Source of the DNA: Treponema sp.
Lineage (GTDB): Bacteria; Spirochaetota; Spirochaetia; Treponematales; Treponemataceae
Assembly (NCBI GenBank): GCA_022510925.1
Contig: JAFLSO010000001.1
Coordinates: forward strand, 186,001 to 250,000
Length of the DNA stretch: 64,000 nucleotides
Reading direction: 5' to 3'
Shown here one piece after another: positions 52,303-60,294 of this stretch. The number at the start of each line of letters is the position of its first letter. Positions within the stretch are counted from its first letter, which is position 1. Made by a program: the position numbers and the translations under genes. Under the pieces are notes generated by a model. That model was not told where the DNA came from, did no database searches, and saw only the letters and a list, made by a program, of their open reading frames with translations.

Positions 52303-52752
52303 TCATGAATTTTTTCTGTCGATGATCTCACTGCATGTTGCCACGGGCGCCGTGAATTTTCCGTGCGTGAATGTGAGGTTTTCTGCCCTGTCATAAAGGG
52401 CTGTGGTTTCCTGAGGGGCAAAATCCAGCGCCAGATGGCATGCTCCCTGCGCGCTTTCCAGAAGAGAGCCGTCCGCATCGCATGCATGGACCGCGTAAGG
52501 ATGGCATGAGAAATCCGGGGCGCTTACCAGGAACGCCTCAGGAAGGAAATCCTCGGCAGTGAAATGAGCCAGAACGGGACCCGCATTTAGCAGTGCGGTG
52601 GCGCAGTCCTCCTCAAAAATCATCGTGTAGGAATTCTCTTTCTCTGCGAACTCATCATAGGTCCTCTCTATGACGCGCCTTCTCCACATTCCCGTAAGAA
52701 AAATCACCGCGACCATGACCGCGCAGAAAATAAGCCCCAGAAACATTTGCAT
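52303..52752 (-). CDS. Hypothetical single-pass membrane protein
   Basis: 149 aa, no family recognised. One N-terminal membrane helix (MFLGLIFCAVMVAVIFLTGMW) followed by a 120-residue acidic, Cys-containing domain (EDCATALLNAGPVLAHFTAEDFLPEAFLVSAPDFSCHPYAVHACDADGSLLESAQGACHLALDFAPQETT). Start ATG 52752 is at the exact predicted +1 of TTAACA-17-TATAAT, without a Shine-Dalgarno. Confidence 0.65.
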   Translation of the reverse strand: MQMFLGLIFCAVMVAVIFLTGMWRRRVIERTYDEFAEKENSYTMIFEEDCATALLNAGPVLAHFTAEDFLPEAFLVSAPDFSCHPYAVHACDADGSLLESAQGACHLALDFAPQETTALYDRAENLTFTHGKFTAPVATCSEIIDRKNS

Positions 52753-52758
52753 GGACGG

Positions 52759-52787
52759 ATTATAGCACGGATTCGCCTCTGTGTTAA
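52759..52787 (-). promoter_or_regulatory. Strong promoter, leaderless geometry
   Basis: TTAACA (52782-52787), 17-bp spacer, TGC-TATAAT (-10 52759-52764, extended). Predicted +1 at 52752 is the A of the ATG. Confidence 0.75.
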
Positions 52788-52872
52788 AGTGCGCGGTAGC
52801 GTGCCGCGCCTCATGCGATGTAAGGCATGTTAACTTAAAGCGCTGCGCACGGAGCGGACTCTGCGCCGCATC

Positions 52873-53688
52873 CTACATGGCTAGCGACAGGGAGCTGTCT
52901 CTCATGTGGCGTATGGCGCGGATTTCCGTCTGCCTTACCGCCTCTGGGCTTACGCCTATTATTTTACTCACCTCGCGCAGGGTCTTTGACTTCATCTCTC
53001 CGTCAAAGTTATAGCGGTACCATATCACTTTCTGCTCGTTCCGGGGAAGCCTGCGTATCATGTCGCGCACGCCCTGCCTCTCCTCCTCCTTAAGAAGCAT
53101 GTCCTCAGGCGCGAACGAGAAGTCCGCAAGAAAATCTGCCGCGGTAAGTGAATTCTCACCCTCGCCCGTCTCGGTGTCCAGGGATGCCACCGTGTAGTCA
53201 TAGGTCATGTATCCGCGTACTTTCTCCTCGTCCATGTTCAGGTAACGCGCTATCTCCCTGCAAGAGGCCTCGTGCCCGCTGCGCTGGAAAAGTGTGCTTT
53301 GCGCGCGCTGTATCTTTCTTATCATGTCGTCCTTTCTGTGCGGAATGGATATGAGGGGAATCCTTGTGTTTATGTAGCGCAGCATGTACTGCGCTATCCA
53401 TGGATATGCGTAGGTGGAGAAACGCGTGTTGAATTCACGGCTGAATTTCTTTGCCGCGGTCATAAGGCCTATGTTCCCCTCCTGAATCAGGTCCATCATG
53501 GATATGCCCGGATTCGCGAATTTGTGGGAGACGCTCACAACCAGGCGCAGGTTGCAGTTTATGAGCCTGTCCAGGGCCTCCTTGTCACCCGCGCTTATCC
53601 TATCGGAAAGCCCCGCCTCCTCATGCGCTGAAAGAAGCGGGTATTTCTGTATCTGAGATACGTACCCGGGATTTATGTCCTTTTCCAT
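52873..53688 (-). CDS. Alternative sigma factor of the sigma-70 family (group 2-like)
   Basis: 271 aa. Regions: 1.2-like start YVSQIQKYPLLSAHEEAGLSDRISAGDKEALDRLI, region 2 NLRLVVSVSHKFANPGISMMDLIQEGNIGLMTAAKKFSREFNTRFSTYAYPWIAQYMLRYI, region 3 IPHRKDDMIRKIQRAQSTL, region 4 LPRNEQKVIWYRYNFDGEMKSKTLREVSKIIGVSPEAVRQTEIRAIRHMR. No region 1.1, so not the housekeeping RpoD; RpoS-like size. AAGGAG lies 10 nt before ATG 53688 (in-frame ATG 53733 is not supported). A sigma-54-type promoter and three palindromes lie upstream. Confidence 0.9.
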   Translation of the reverse strand: MEKDINPGYVSQIQKYPLLSAHEEAGLSDRISAGDKEALDRLINCNLRLVVSVSHKFANPGISMMDLIQEGNIGLMTAAKKFSREFNTRFSTYAYPWIAQYMLRYINTRIPLISIPHRKDDMIRKIQRAQSTLFQRSGHEASCREIARYLNMDEEKVRGYMTYDYTVASLDTETGEGENSLTAADFLADFSFAPEDMLLKEEERQGVRDMIRRLPRNEQKVIWYRYNFDGEMKSKTLREVSKIIGVSPEAVRQTEIRAIRHMRDSSLSLAM

Positions 53689-53741
53689 GAGCAGAATTCT
53701 CCTTAAAAAAGAAAACCTCGCAAAAATGTTCATAGAATGTT

Positions 53742-53758
53742 AGCAGGAATCGTGCCAA
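53742..53758 (-). promoter_or_regulatory. Sigma-54 (-24/-12) promoter of the sigma factor gene
   Basis: TTGGCACG-ATTC-CTGCT on the minus strand against the consensus YTGGCACG-N4-TTGCW; GG and GC are separated by the required 10 bp and only one core base differs. Predicted start about 53731, a 43-nt leader. Confidence 0.7.
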
Positions 53759-53915
53759 GTTTCCAGGCGCGCGGACTGAGTGTGGCAGGGTTAGCCGGGC
53801 GCTTTGTAAGTCTCTGTATTATAATGACTTAGATACGGACGGCGTGCCGCAGTCTTTACGTATGGGCGCGGAATTCAGTATTTGCTGTGAGGAGATTTTC
53901 TATCCGCCGCCAATA

Positions 53916-53937
53916 ACTGTATGAAATTCCATACAGT
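53916..53937. promoter_or_regulatory. Palindromic operator copy 1
   Basis: ACTGTATG-AAATTC-CATACAGT, perfect 8-bp arms. About -185 to -206 from the predicted sigma-54 start. Confidence 0.65.
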
Positions 53938-53945
53938 CTGCGCCT

Positions 53946-53967
53946 GCCGTATGCTTTTGTATACAGT
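53946..53967. promoter_or_regulatory. Palindromic operator copy 2
   Basis: GCCGTATG-CTTTTG-TATACAGT; two left-arm and one right-arm differences from copy 1. Starts 30 bp after copy 1. Confidence 0.55.
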
Positions 53968-53977
53968 TTTGACACGA

Positions 53978-53999
53978 ACTGTATGTTTTTATAGACAGT
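53978..53999. promoter_or_regulatory. Palindromic operator copy 3
   Basis: ACTGTATG-TTTTTA-TAGACAGT; left arm identical to copy 1, right arm two differences. Starts 32 bp after copy 2, so all three lie about three helix turns apart on one face. The rest of the 336-bp gap (53689-54024) holds no ORF. Confidence 0.6.
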
Positions 54000-54024
54000 A
54001 AATGACGCGTTGTCCGTTCCGCCG

Positions 54025-56673
54025 CTAGGAGAAGACTTTTCTGGCTATGGCCACGGATTCCATGGCGTCCTTGGAGTAGTAGTCCGCCCCGATTTTGCGC
54101 GCGTAATCCGGGGAAAGCACCGCTCCGCCCACCATGATGCTGCATTCTCTGTTCCGCACGGAAAGCGCCGCCCGCAGGTCCTTTATGGTCTGCTCCATGC
54201 TGGCCACGGTTGTGGTCATTAGGGCGCTGAGTCCCACAAGCCTTATGTCGTTCTCAAGCACGGTCTTTACTATGCGCTCCGACGGCACGTTCTTCCCCAG
54301 GTCAATCACTGTGTAGCCGTAGTTCTCCAGCATGGCGCGGACTATGTTCTTGCCTATGTCGTGTATGTCTCCGTGTACGGTGGCAAGGACTATGGTGCCT
54401 TTGCTCTCTGTTCCGGCTCCGCTCGCTGACAGCGTCTCCTTTATTTTTGCGAATGAGTTTCCCACTGTCTCGGCGCTAAGAAGCAGCTGCGGAAGGAATT
54501 TTCTTCCCGCCTCAAAATCTTTCCCCACGTTGTCCAGCGCGGGCACTATGCACCGGTCTATTACATGCACGGGCTCCGTGTGCGCCAGAAGCCGGGCGGT
54601 CGCATCCGATGCGCGGTCCTTGAACCCTTTCTCGATTATCTGTATGAGCTCGGCCTCGTCAGGATTCACGGGCGCTTCCACGGTGGTGTTTTTTTCTGCG
54701 GGAGATTCTGAGGTTTTACCGTCCGCGTTTTTTTTCACCGCGCTTTCTGCGCCGGAGGGCAGGCTTCCGTCCGTGAGCGCTTTCTCCAGTATGCTTTCGC
54801 GGTATTTGGCGGAGTAGGGGTCCTGCGTGCCTGTGTAGGTTTTTATGTAGTCCAGCGAATTCTCGTCGAAGCATGAGAGCGCACGGTAGGCGCGGTAAGT
54901 GTCCATCATCGTCTGGCTTCCGGGATTTATGATTGCGGCGCTAAGTCCTGCCTCCAGTGCCAGCATGAAAAACCTGCTGTTGATTATGTCCCGTCTGGGA
55001 AGCCCGAAGCTTATGTTTGACACGCCCAGCACGAATTTCAGCCCGGCCTCTCCGTACTCCTCCCTGAGCATGCGTATGGCCCGCACCGTCTCAAGCGCGG
55101 ATTTCTGCTCCGAGCTTACGGTAAGCGTCAGGGTGTCTATGAGTATGTCTCGCACGGGGATGGAGTATCTTGCGGCCTCGCGGATTATCCTGCGCGCTAC
55201 CTTTACGCGGCCCTCCGCCGTGGGAGAGATTCCGTCCTCGTCTATGCACAGCGCCACCACGCTTCCGCCGTAATGCGCTATGAGGGGAAGAACCCTGTCC
55301 ATGACCTCCTGCTTGCCGTTCACGCTGTTCACTAGCGCCTTTCCGTTGTAATGACGCAGGGCGCTCTCCAGCACCGCGGGCTCGCTTGAGTCTATCTGAA
55401 GCGGCGCGTTGAACGCCTCCTGTATTGATTTTACCGCGCGCACCATTGTCTGTGCCTCGTCCGTTCCGGGAAGCCCCACGTTAACGTCAAGGATATGCGC
55501 GCCCGCGTTTATCTGGCTCTCCGCTTCTGAGCGTATGAAATCCATGTCCCCGCCCAGGAGCGCCTCCCTGCACTTTTTTTTGCCGGTGGGATTTATGCGC
55601 TCTCCTATAATCACGGGACCGAACGAGCCGCCTATCTGCTGCGTCTTGTTGTATGAGCAGATGAATGTGGCGGAAGCGTGATGCCCGCCTTTTGCTCCGG
55701 GACCGGCAGCCCCCTCTGCGGGACGCGGGCCTGCGTTGTCACGGAAGGCCTTGTCCGTGCGGCTTATCATCTCCTCTATGTGCCGCGGGGTAGTGCCGCA
55801 GCATCCGCCCAGAATCGCGGCGCCTCCCAGAAAATTCTTTACCTGCGCGTCGGCGAATTCACCGGCCTCCACACGGAATACATCGCGTCCGTCCTCCACC
55901 TCGGGAAGCCCCGCGTTGGGCTGCACGCACACAGGAACGTGCGCGCATGCCATGAACTGCTCGGAGAGCATGGCATCCTCCTCCAGGGAGCCGCCGCAGT
56001 TGAACCCCAGCGCATCCACCCGCAGTGCCTCCAGGTACGTTACGCATGTAAGCACGTCCGCTCCCGTAAGCGTCCGCAAATCAGGCTGGAATGTCATGGT
56101 GGCGATTATGGGAAGGCTCGTGTTCTCTTTTACTGCCAGGACCGCCGCCTTCATCTCGTAAAGGTCGCTCATGGTCTCTATGATGGCAAGGTCCGCGCCC
56201 GCTTTCTCCGCAGCCATGCACGCGGCTTTATATGACTCGTATGCCTGGTCGAACGTGAGCGGTCCCATGGGCTCCAGAAGCTTACCTATCTGTCCTGTGT
56301 CCCATGCCATGTAATGCGGTCCTTTCACGCCGCACGCCTCGGCCTCCGCCACAGCCTCTTTCTGAATGCAAATGGCGCGCTCTATGTATTCCGCTGCCGT
56401 GCGGCTGGATTTCTTCTCCCCGGAAAGCTTTATGTCATTCGCCCCGAACGAATTTGATGTGATTATGTGGCATCCCGCTTTAAGGTATCCTACGTGTATG
56501 CCGCGTATGACATCCGGCCTGTAAAAGTTCAGGTCCTCAGGAATGCTGTACTTGAGGCCGCGCTCTCTCTGAATCATTGTTCCCATTCCGCCGTCCAGGT
56601 ACACAGGTTTCCCCGCGGCGCGTCTTTCCGCCAGGAATTCCCTGAACGATGGTTTGAAGGCTTTTCCGCTCAT
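54025..56673 (-). CDS. metH: Cobalamin-dependent methionine synthase without reactivation domain
   Basis: 882 aa. Domains: homocysteine-binding (YLDGGMGTMIQRE, zinc Cys in GFNCGGSLEE and GGCCGTTPRHI), pterin-binding (GERINPTGKKK, DVNVGLPGTDE), cap, and B12-binding with the axial His in VHGDIHDIGKNIV near residue 765 and SALMTTTVASM. It ends there: the roughly 330-residue AdoMet activation domain of E. coli MetH is absent, as in some other bacteria that use separate activases. A Ser/Lys/Glu linker (KKNADGKTSESPAEKN, near 625) joins the halves. It methylates homocysteine from methyl-THF. ATG 56673 has AAGGAGAG and lies 23 bp after metF. Confidence 0.95.
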   Translation of the reverse strand: MSGKAFKPSFREFLAERRAAGKPVYLDGGMGTMIQRERGLKYSIPEDLNFYRPDVIRGIHVGYLKAGCHIITSNSFGANDIKLSGEKKSSRTAAEYIERAICIQKEAVAEAEACGVKGPHYMAWDTGQIGKLLEPMGPLTFDQAYESYKAACMAAEKAGADLAIIETMSDLYEMKAAVLAVKENTSLPIIATMTFQPDLRTLTGADVLTCVTYLEALRVDALGFNCGGSLEEDAMLSEQFMACAHVPVCVQPNAGLPEVEDGRDVFRVEAGEFADAQVKNFLGGAAILGGCCGTTPRHIEEMISRTDKAFRDNAGPRPAEGAAGPGAKGGHHASATFICSYNKTQQIGGSFGPVIIGERINPTGKKKCREALLGGDMDFIRSEAESQINAGAHILDVNVGLPGTDEAQTMVRAVKSIQEAFNAPLQIDSSEPAVLESALRHYNGKALVNSVNGKQEVMDRVLPLIAHYGGSVVALCIDEDGISPTAEGRVKVARRIIREAARYSIPVRDILIDTLTLTVSSEQKSALETVRAIRMLREEYGEAGLKFVLGVSNISFGLPRRDIINSRFFMLALEAGLSAAIINPGSQTMMDTYRAYRALSCFDENSLDYIKTYTGTQDPYSAKYRESILEKALTDGSLPSGAESAVKKNADGKTSESPAEKNTTVEAPVNPDEAELIQIIEKGFKDRASDATARLLAHTEPVHVIDRCIVPALDNVGKDFEAGRKFLPQLLLSAETVGNSFAKIKETLSASGAGTESKGTIVLATVHGDIHDIGKNIVRAMLENYGYTVIDLGKNVPSERIVKTVLENDIRLVGLSALMTTTVASMEQTIKDLRAALSVRNRECSIMVGGAVLSPDYARKIGADYYSKDAMESVAIARKVFS

Positions 56674-56696
56674 CTGGAATCTCTCCTTAAAAAAGA

Positions 56697-57587
56697 TCAG
56701 CGCTCGCTGTTGCACGCCCCGATTATGCTGTCTATGTTATGCATTATGTCGCGGGCCACTTCCGGCTTGTTCATGGTGTAGATGTGGATTCCGCGGATTC
56801 CGTTCGAGAGGAGGTCTATTATTTGGTCCGTGGCGTAGGCTATGCCGGCCTGATACATGGCATCGGGATTTTTCTCAAACCTGTCGCAGATGGCTAGCAG
56901 TTTCTGCGGCACGAATGCGTTCGACAGCTTTATCATGCGGCTCACCTGGCCCGCATTTGTGACCGGCATTATTCCCGCCAGCACCGGAACTCTTATCCCC
57001 TTGCTCTGCAGACGGTACAGATAGCTGTAGAGCATGTTGTTGTCAAAGAACATCTGCGTTGTGAGAAAATCCACTCCCGCGTCCACTTTATGCCTCAGGT
57101 TCTCTATGTCATCGTTTCTGTTCGCGCTCTCGGGATGTCCCTCCGGATAGCACGCTCCGCCCACGCAGAAACCTGCGGCCTTAAGTATGCCTGTCATGTC
57201 GCTGGCATGGGCCAGACCATCGCTGAGCGCGCTCTGCCCGTCCTGCACTGAGTCCTGCGGCATGTCTCCGCGCAGGGCCAGCACGTTCTCTATGCCAGCC
57301 TCCCTCATTGTGACCGCGGTCTCCCTTACTGATTCCACGGTGTTGCCCACGCACGTAAGATGCGCGAGCGCGGGCGTTCCCAGCGATATTATTTTTGAGG
57401 CGATTTCCACAGTGTTGACTTTGGTCGTGCCGCCCGCCCCGTATGTTATGGACATGAAGTCCGGCCGTATGGCGCTAAGCTCCCGTGCCGCGCCCAGGAC
57501 GTTCTCAAAGTTGGACTGCTTTTTGGGCGGGAACATCTCGAACGAGACGGTGACTTTCTTTTCCGCAAGTATCTGGCTAATGGTCAT
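56697..57587 (-). CDS. metF: Methylenetetrahydrofolate reductase
   Basis: 296 aa, a normal length. VSFEMFPPKKQSNFENVL, FMSITYGAGGTTKVNTVEIAS, LAHLTCVGNTVESVRETAVTMREAGIENVLALRGDMPQDS, and FLTTQMFFDNNMLYSYL with the FAD and folate contacts. It makes methyl-THF for MetH, encoded next. ATG 57587 is the exact predicted transcript start, without Shine-Dalgarno, while metH downstream has one. Confidence 0.97.
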   Translation of the reverse strand: MTISQILAEKKVTVSFEMFPPKKQSNFENVLGAARELSAIRPDFMSITYGAGGTTKVNTVEIASKIISLGTPALAHLTCVGNTVESVRETAVTMREAGIENVLALRGDMPQDSVQDGQSALSDGLAHASDMTGILKAAGFCVGGACYPEGHPESANRNDDIENLRHKVDAGVDFLTTQMFFDNNMLYSYLYRLQSKGIRVPVLAGIMPVTNAGQVSRMIKLSNAFVPQKLLAICDRFEKNPDAMYQAGIAYATDQIIDLLSNGIRGIHIYTMNKPEVARDIMHNIDSIIGACNSER

Positions 57588-57593
57588 GCGCGA

Positions 57594-57622
57594 ATTATAT
57601 AGCGAATTTCTCCGGCTTTCAA
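57594..57622 (-). promoter_or_regulatory. Promoter of metF-metH, leaderless geometry
   Basis: TTGAAA (57617-57622), 17-bp spacer, TATAAT (57594-57599). Predicted +1 57587 is the A of the metF ATG, which leaves no room for a SAM or B12 riboswitch. Confidence 0.8.
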
Positions 57623-57678
57623 CATAACGGGCTCATGGCGCAGGTTATTCTTGCCGGAGAGCCTTGCTTTCCTTGGGC

Positions 57679-59148
57679 TCAGATGCCGCGTGAGGCGCTC
57701 TGCATCTCCTCCAGTCTGCGGAGGCGCGCCGCGTCAATCTTTACAAAAAGATTTTTCTCGTGGGTGGGTAGCACCAGTCCCTTAGGCCCGTTTTTTGCGC
57801 GCCGCAGATACTTGACCTGCGTGTAATACAAGTCCGCCTCGCCGTTCTGCCTGGCCTTGGAGTGATATACCGCAAGATTCCCCGCGTACAGCAGTATGTC
57901 CAGCGGGACCGTTTTTCCGCTCCGCGCCTTTATGAACACGTAGCCGCCCGCGCAGTCCCTGGTGTGCAGCCACATGTCGTTTCCGCGCACGTTGTGGCGC
58001 AGAAGGTCGTCGTTCTCGGCGGCGGTCCTTCCCACCATGATAATCCATCCGTCCGCCTCGTAATGAAGGCCCGGATGAGGCTTCTCCTCGCTCTGCCTGG
58101 GGGTGCTCTCACGGCGTATCATCTGCTCAAGACGCAGCACGTTTTTCTCCGCGAGCATGGACTTGTACTCATCGTCAAGCGACTTTATGTTTCTCTCTGC
58201 GCGCTCTATGTCGTGCTCAAGCTCCTCCAGTCCGCTGACTGCTTTCTTGTACTGCTCGTAATAATGCGCCGCGTTCTGCTGTGGATTTTTGGCGGAGTCA
58301 AGCCGTATGTGGACTTTCTCTCCTGTGTCATAGTCAATGCAGTCCAGAAAATTCCCTGTGGCGTCCGCGGCGTATGCCAGTATAAGGTCTCCTGTGTGCC
58401 TGAGCGATTCCGCGTTTTTAAATGATTTCTGTTTCTCCAGAAGACGCTCCAGCGCACCCTGCATCCTGCTCCGCCTTACGCCGTACCATTTTTCCGCCTG
58501 GGCCAGAAGGCTCTCTCGCGACAGTCCTGCGGCATGCTCGGAGTAATACGCGTCGATTTTCTGGTTGAACGTGAGCGCGCTGAAATCTTTATCGGGATGC
58601 AGGGACTTGAACTGCTCCTGGAAATCCTTGAAGTCCCTGACCGGGAATCTCTCAAGAGACTCCTCTCTCTCCTTGTCGTCAGGTATCCTCTCCTGAACCG
58701 TTAGCTGCGCTCCACTCACCTCGTTTTTCTTGGGGCGGCGGTACATGCAGTCCTGGATTATGCCGCTCTCGTCCGTGACGATTACGTTCGCTGCGTTGCT
58801 CCATAGGCGCACGTATATGAAGAGCCTTTCTTTCCACGTGGAGACATCCAGCTTTATTATGCGGTCCAGACCCAGCTGCCGGGCGCTGTTTATCCGCATT
58901 CCCTGCACGTGCGATCTAAGAAATTCGTAGAACCTCAGCGGCTTAGGATTCTTGACCGCCTTGGTCTGCGTGGCGTGCATGCGGCATGAATTCTGGGCGG
59001 TGCATATAAGGACGGTGAACGTTTTCCCTCCGTTTATGCATCGCATGGTAAGCACGTCGTAGCCGGGCTGGGTTATCTCCTGTATGAACGAGCCCTCCAG
59101 GTCCAGCTCGGAGAGTATCAGGTTCAGCTCATTGCAGTTAAGCGACAT
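57679..59148 (-). CDS. NFACT family protein (RqcH-like)
   Basis: 489 aa, shorter than the usual 560-580. NFACT-N domain from the start (ELDLEGSFIQEITQPGYDVLTM, SHVQGMRINSARQLGLDRIIKLDV), helical coiled middle (EELEHDIERAERNIKSLDDEYKSMLAEKNVL) and NFACT-R C-terminal domain with DMWLHTRDCAGGYVFIKA, AVYHSKARQNGEADLYYTQVKYLRRAKNGPKGLV. RqcH tags stalled chains on split 50S subunits with alanine. It begins 1 bp after the upstream lipoprotein stop and lacks a good Shine-Dalgarno, so it is probably coupled to that gene. Confidence 0.88.
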   Translation of the reverse strand: MSLNCNELNLILSELDLEGSFIQEITQPGYDVLTMRCINGGKTFTVLICTAQNSCRMHATQTKAVKNPKPLRFYEFLRSHVQGMRINSARQLGLDRIIKLDVSTWKERLFIYVRLWSNAANVIVTDESGIIQDCMYRRPKKNEVSGAQLTVQERIPDDKEREESLERFPVRDFKDFQEQFKSLHPDKDFSALTFNQKIDAYYSEHAAGLSRESLLAQAEKWYGVRRSRMQGALERLLEKQKSFKNAESLRHTGDLILAYAADATGNFLDCIDYDTGEKVHIRLDSAKNPQQNAAHYYEQYKKAVSGLEELEHDIERAERNIKSLDDEYKSMLAEKNVLRLEQMIRRESTPRQSEEKPHPGLHYEADGWIIMVGRTAAENDDLLRHNVRGNDMWLHTRDCAGGYVFIKARSGKTVPLDILLYAGNLAVYHSKARQNGEADLYYTQVKYLRRAKNGPKGLVLPTHEKNLFVKIDAARLRRLEEMQSASRGI

Positions 59149-59149
59149 C

Positions 59150-60049
59150 TCATTCAGCGTCTTGGGGAGCGGCCTCGCGCACGGGCTTGGGTATGCTTAC
59201 GGTTGTCTCCTCCTGCTCCGCGGGCGCCTTGTCCCCGCCGTCGTCATTCTCAGCAGCGGGCAGCGCCACCTCTGTCTCCATGCCGTCGGTCAGGTCCATG
59301 ATGAACATGCTTATGGCGGCGCTGGTGGTGTCCTCAAAGAGCGAGCAGAGCTTTTCCTTATCGTAGTCCTTGTGAGATGCAGGCGCCGCGTCGCGCGAGA
59401 TGGCCACGTACTTTTTGTTCGCTATGGTCTTGCCCTTTGCGTTGGCGGCGTAAACGCTGAGCTCCACGCGCGCGCTCACTCCCTCGGTGTGCACGCCGTT
59501 CAGAAGAGGCTGCTTCTCGAAGCGGAAACTCACGTACAGGAGAGACTGCGCGCCCGTCTCCTGCACAATCATTTTGTTCAGCTTGGAGCTGGAGCTGGCT
59601 ATGGCATCGTATCCCTGTGCGGGAAGCCTGCTCTCCACATAGTTCAGAAAACTTTTCACGCCTTTCTTGTACGCGCCGCTTTTATGTATCTTATCTGACG
59701 ATACCAGCTCTATGCCTGACTCCGCAAGATGTCTCTCCAGCTCCGCGCTGGCAAAATCTATGCGGTCCTGCGCCAGCTCGTCCTCGGGATTCTTTCTGTT
59801 TATGATGCGGTTCACCAGTCCCGTAAGCGCGCCCTCATCCTCCTGCATGGTCTCGTAAGTGCTGGAGTTGTTGCTGGAGCCATCGGTCTCGGTGCTCCAC
59901 GGAACGCCCCTGTTCCCGTAGACCGTCATTATGGCCACAGGCTGGTTCTCCGCCATCTTTACGGCGGAGCTTGCGCATGAGCCCAGCGCGGTGCCCAGGA
60001 TTATGGTTCCCGCCGCCGCTATTATGGTATTTTTTAAAATGGATTTCAT
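59150..60049 (-). CDS. Hypothetical lipoprotein
   Basis: 299 aa. Signal peptide and lipobox LGSCAS (Cys about 25). The mature part has DRIDFASAELERHLAESGIELVSSDKIHKSGAYKKGV, SRLPAQGYDAIASSSSKLNKMIVQETGAQSLLYVSFRFEK and VSARVELSVYAANAKGKTIANKKYVAIS, a fold reminiscent of CsgG/LPP20-type periplasmic proteins, and ends in a Glu/Pro-rich tail. ATG 60049 with AGAGGC was chosen; the frame is open to 60115. Extended -10 TGC-TATACT at 60082-60090. Followed by the NFACT gene. Confidence 0.75.
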   Translation of the reverse strand: MKSILKNTIIAAAGTIILGTALGSCASSAVKMAENQPVAIMTVYGNRGVPWSTETDGSSNNSSTYETMQEDEGALTGLVNRIINRKNPEDELAQDRIDFASAELERHLAESGIELVSSDKIHKSGAYKKGVKSFLNYVESRLPAQGYDAIASSSSKLNKMIVQETGAQSLLYVSFRFEKQPLLNGVHTEGVSARVELSVYAANAKGKTIANKKYVAISRDAAPASHKDYDKEKLCSLFEDTTSAAISMFIMDLTDGMETEVALPAAENDDGGDKAPAEQEETTVSIPKPVREAAPQDAE

Positions 60050-60081
60050 AGGCTGCCTCTTAAAAATGCTTTTGTCTCCCG

Positions 60082-60090
60082 GTAGTATAG
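60082..60090 (-). promoter_or_regulatory. Extended -10 promoter of the 59150 lipoprotein gene
   Basis: TGC-TATACT on the minus strand about 33-41 nt before ATG 60049. -35 poor. Confidence 0.5.
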
Positions 60091-60217
60091 CACAATCTTT
60101 CTTTCTGATAAACAAAAAAATCTCCGTTTAAAATGTTACGCCCATGCGCATGCGTGTGTTTGCGTTTAAAATGCCGGGCTTAGTAAGAATTTTGTACCAT
60201 TCCGCTAAGAATTTAGT

Positions 60218-60245
60218 TTGATATTCGGCGCAGGTGTGGTATACT
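60218..60245 (+). promoter_or_regulatory. Sigma-70 promoter of the GH43 gene
   Basis: TTGATA (60218-60223), 16-bp spacer, TATACT (60240-60245). Leader of about 43 nt with GAAGG before ATG 60295. Confidence 0.65.
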
Positions 60246-60294
60246 GTTCACATCTAAGACAGTATTATCAATCTTTTTTTTAAGAAGGTACTCT

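Noticed and set aside
52251-52487. N-terminal extension of the thioesterase to 52487
   Set aside because: The added 79 residues overlap the end of the neighbouring gene and show no thioesterase homology; the -10 box fits ATG 52250.
53969-53997. Plus-strand promoter TTGACA-17-TAGACA within the palindrome array
   Set aside because: The -35 is perfect but the -10 is weak and no plus-strand gene follows; it runs antisense into metH. An antisense RNA remains possible but unsupported.
53916-53999. CRISPR-like array of three repeats
   Set aside because: Only three copies with 8-10 bp between them and internal dyad symmetry; no cas genes. They are operators, not CRISPR repeats.
57588-57678. SAM or cobalamin riboswitch before metF
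   Set aside because: The TATAAT box leaves essentially no leader, and no conserved riboswitch core is visible.
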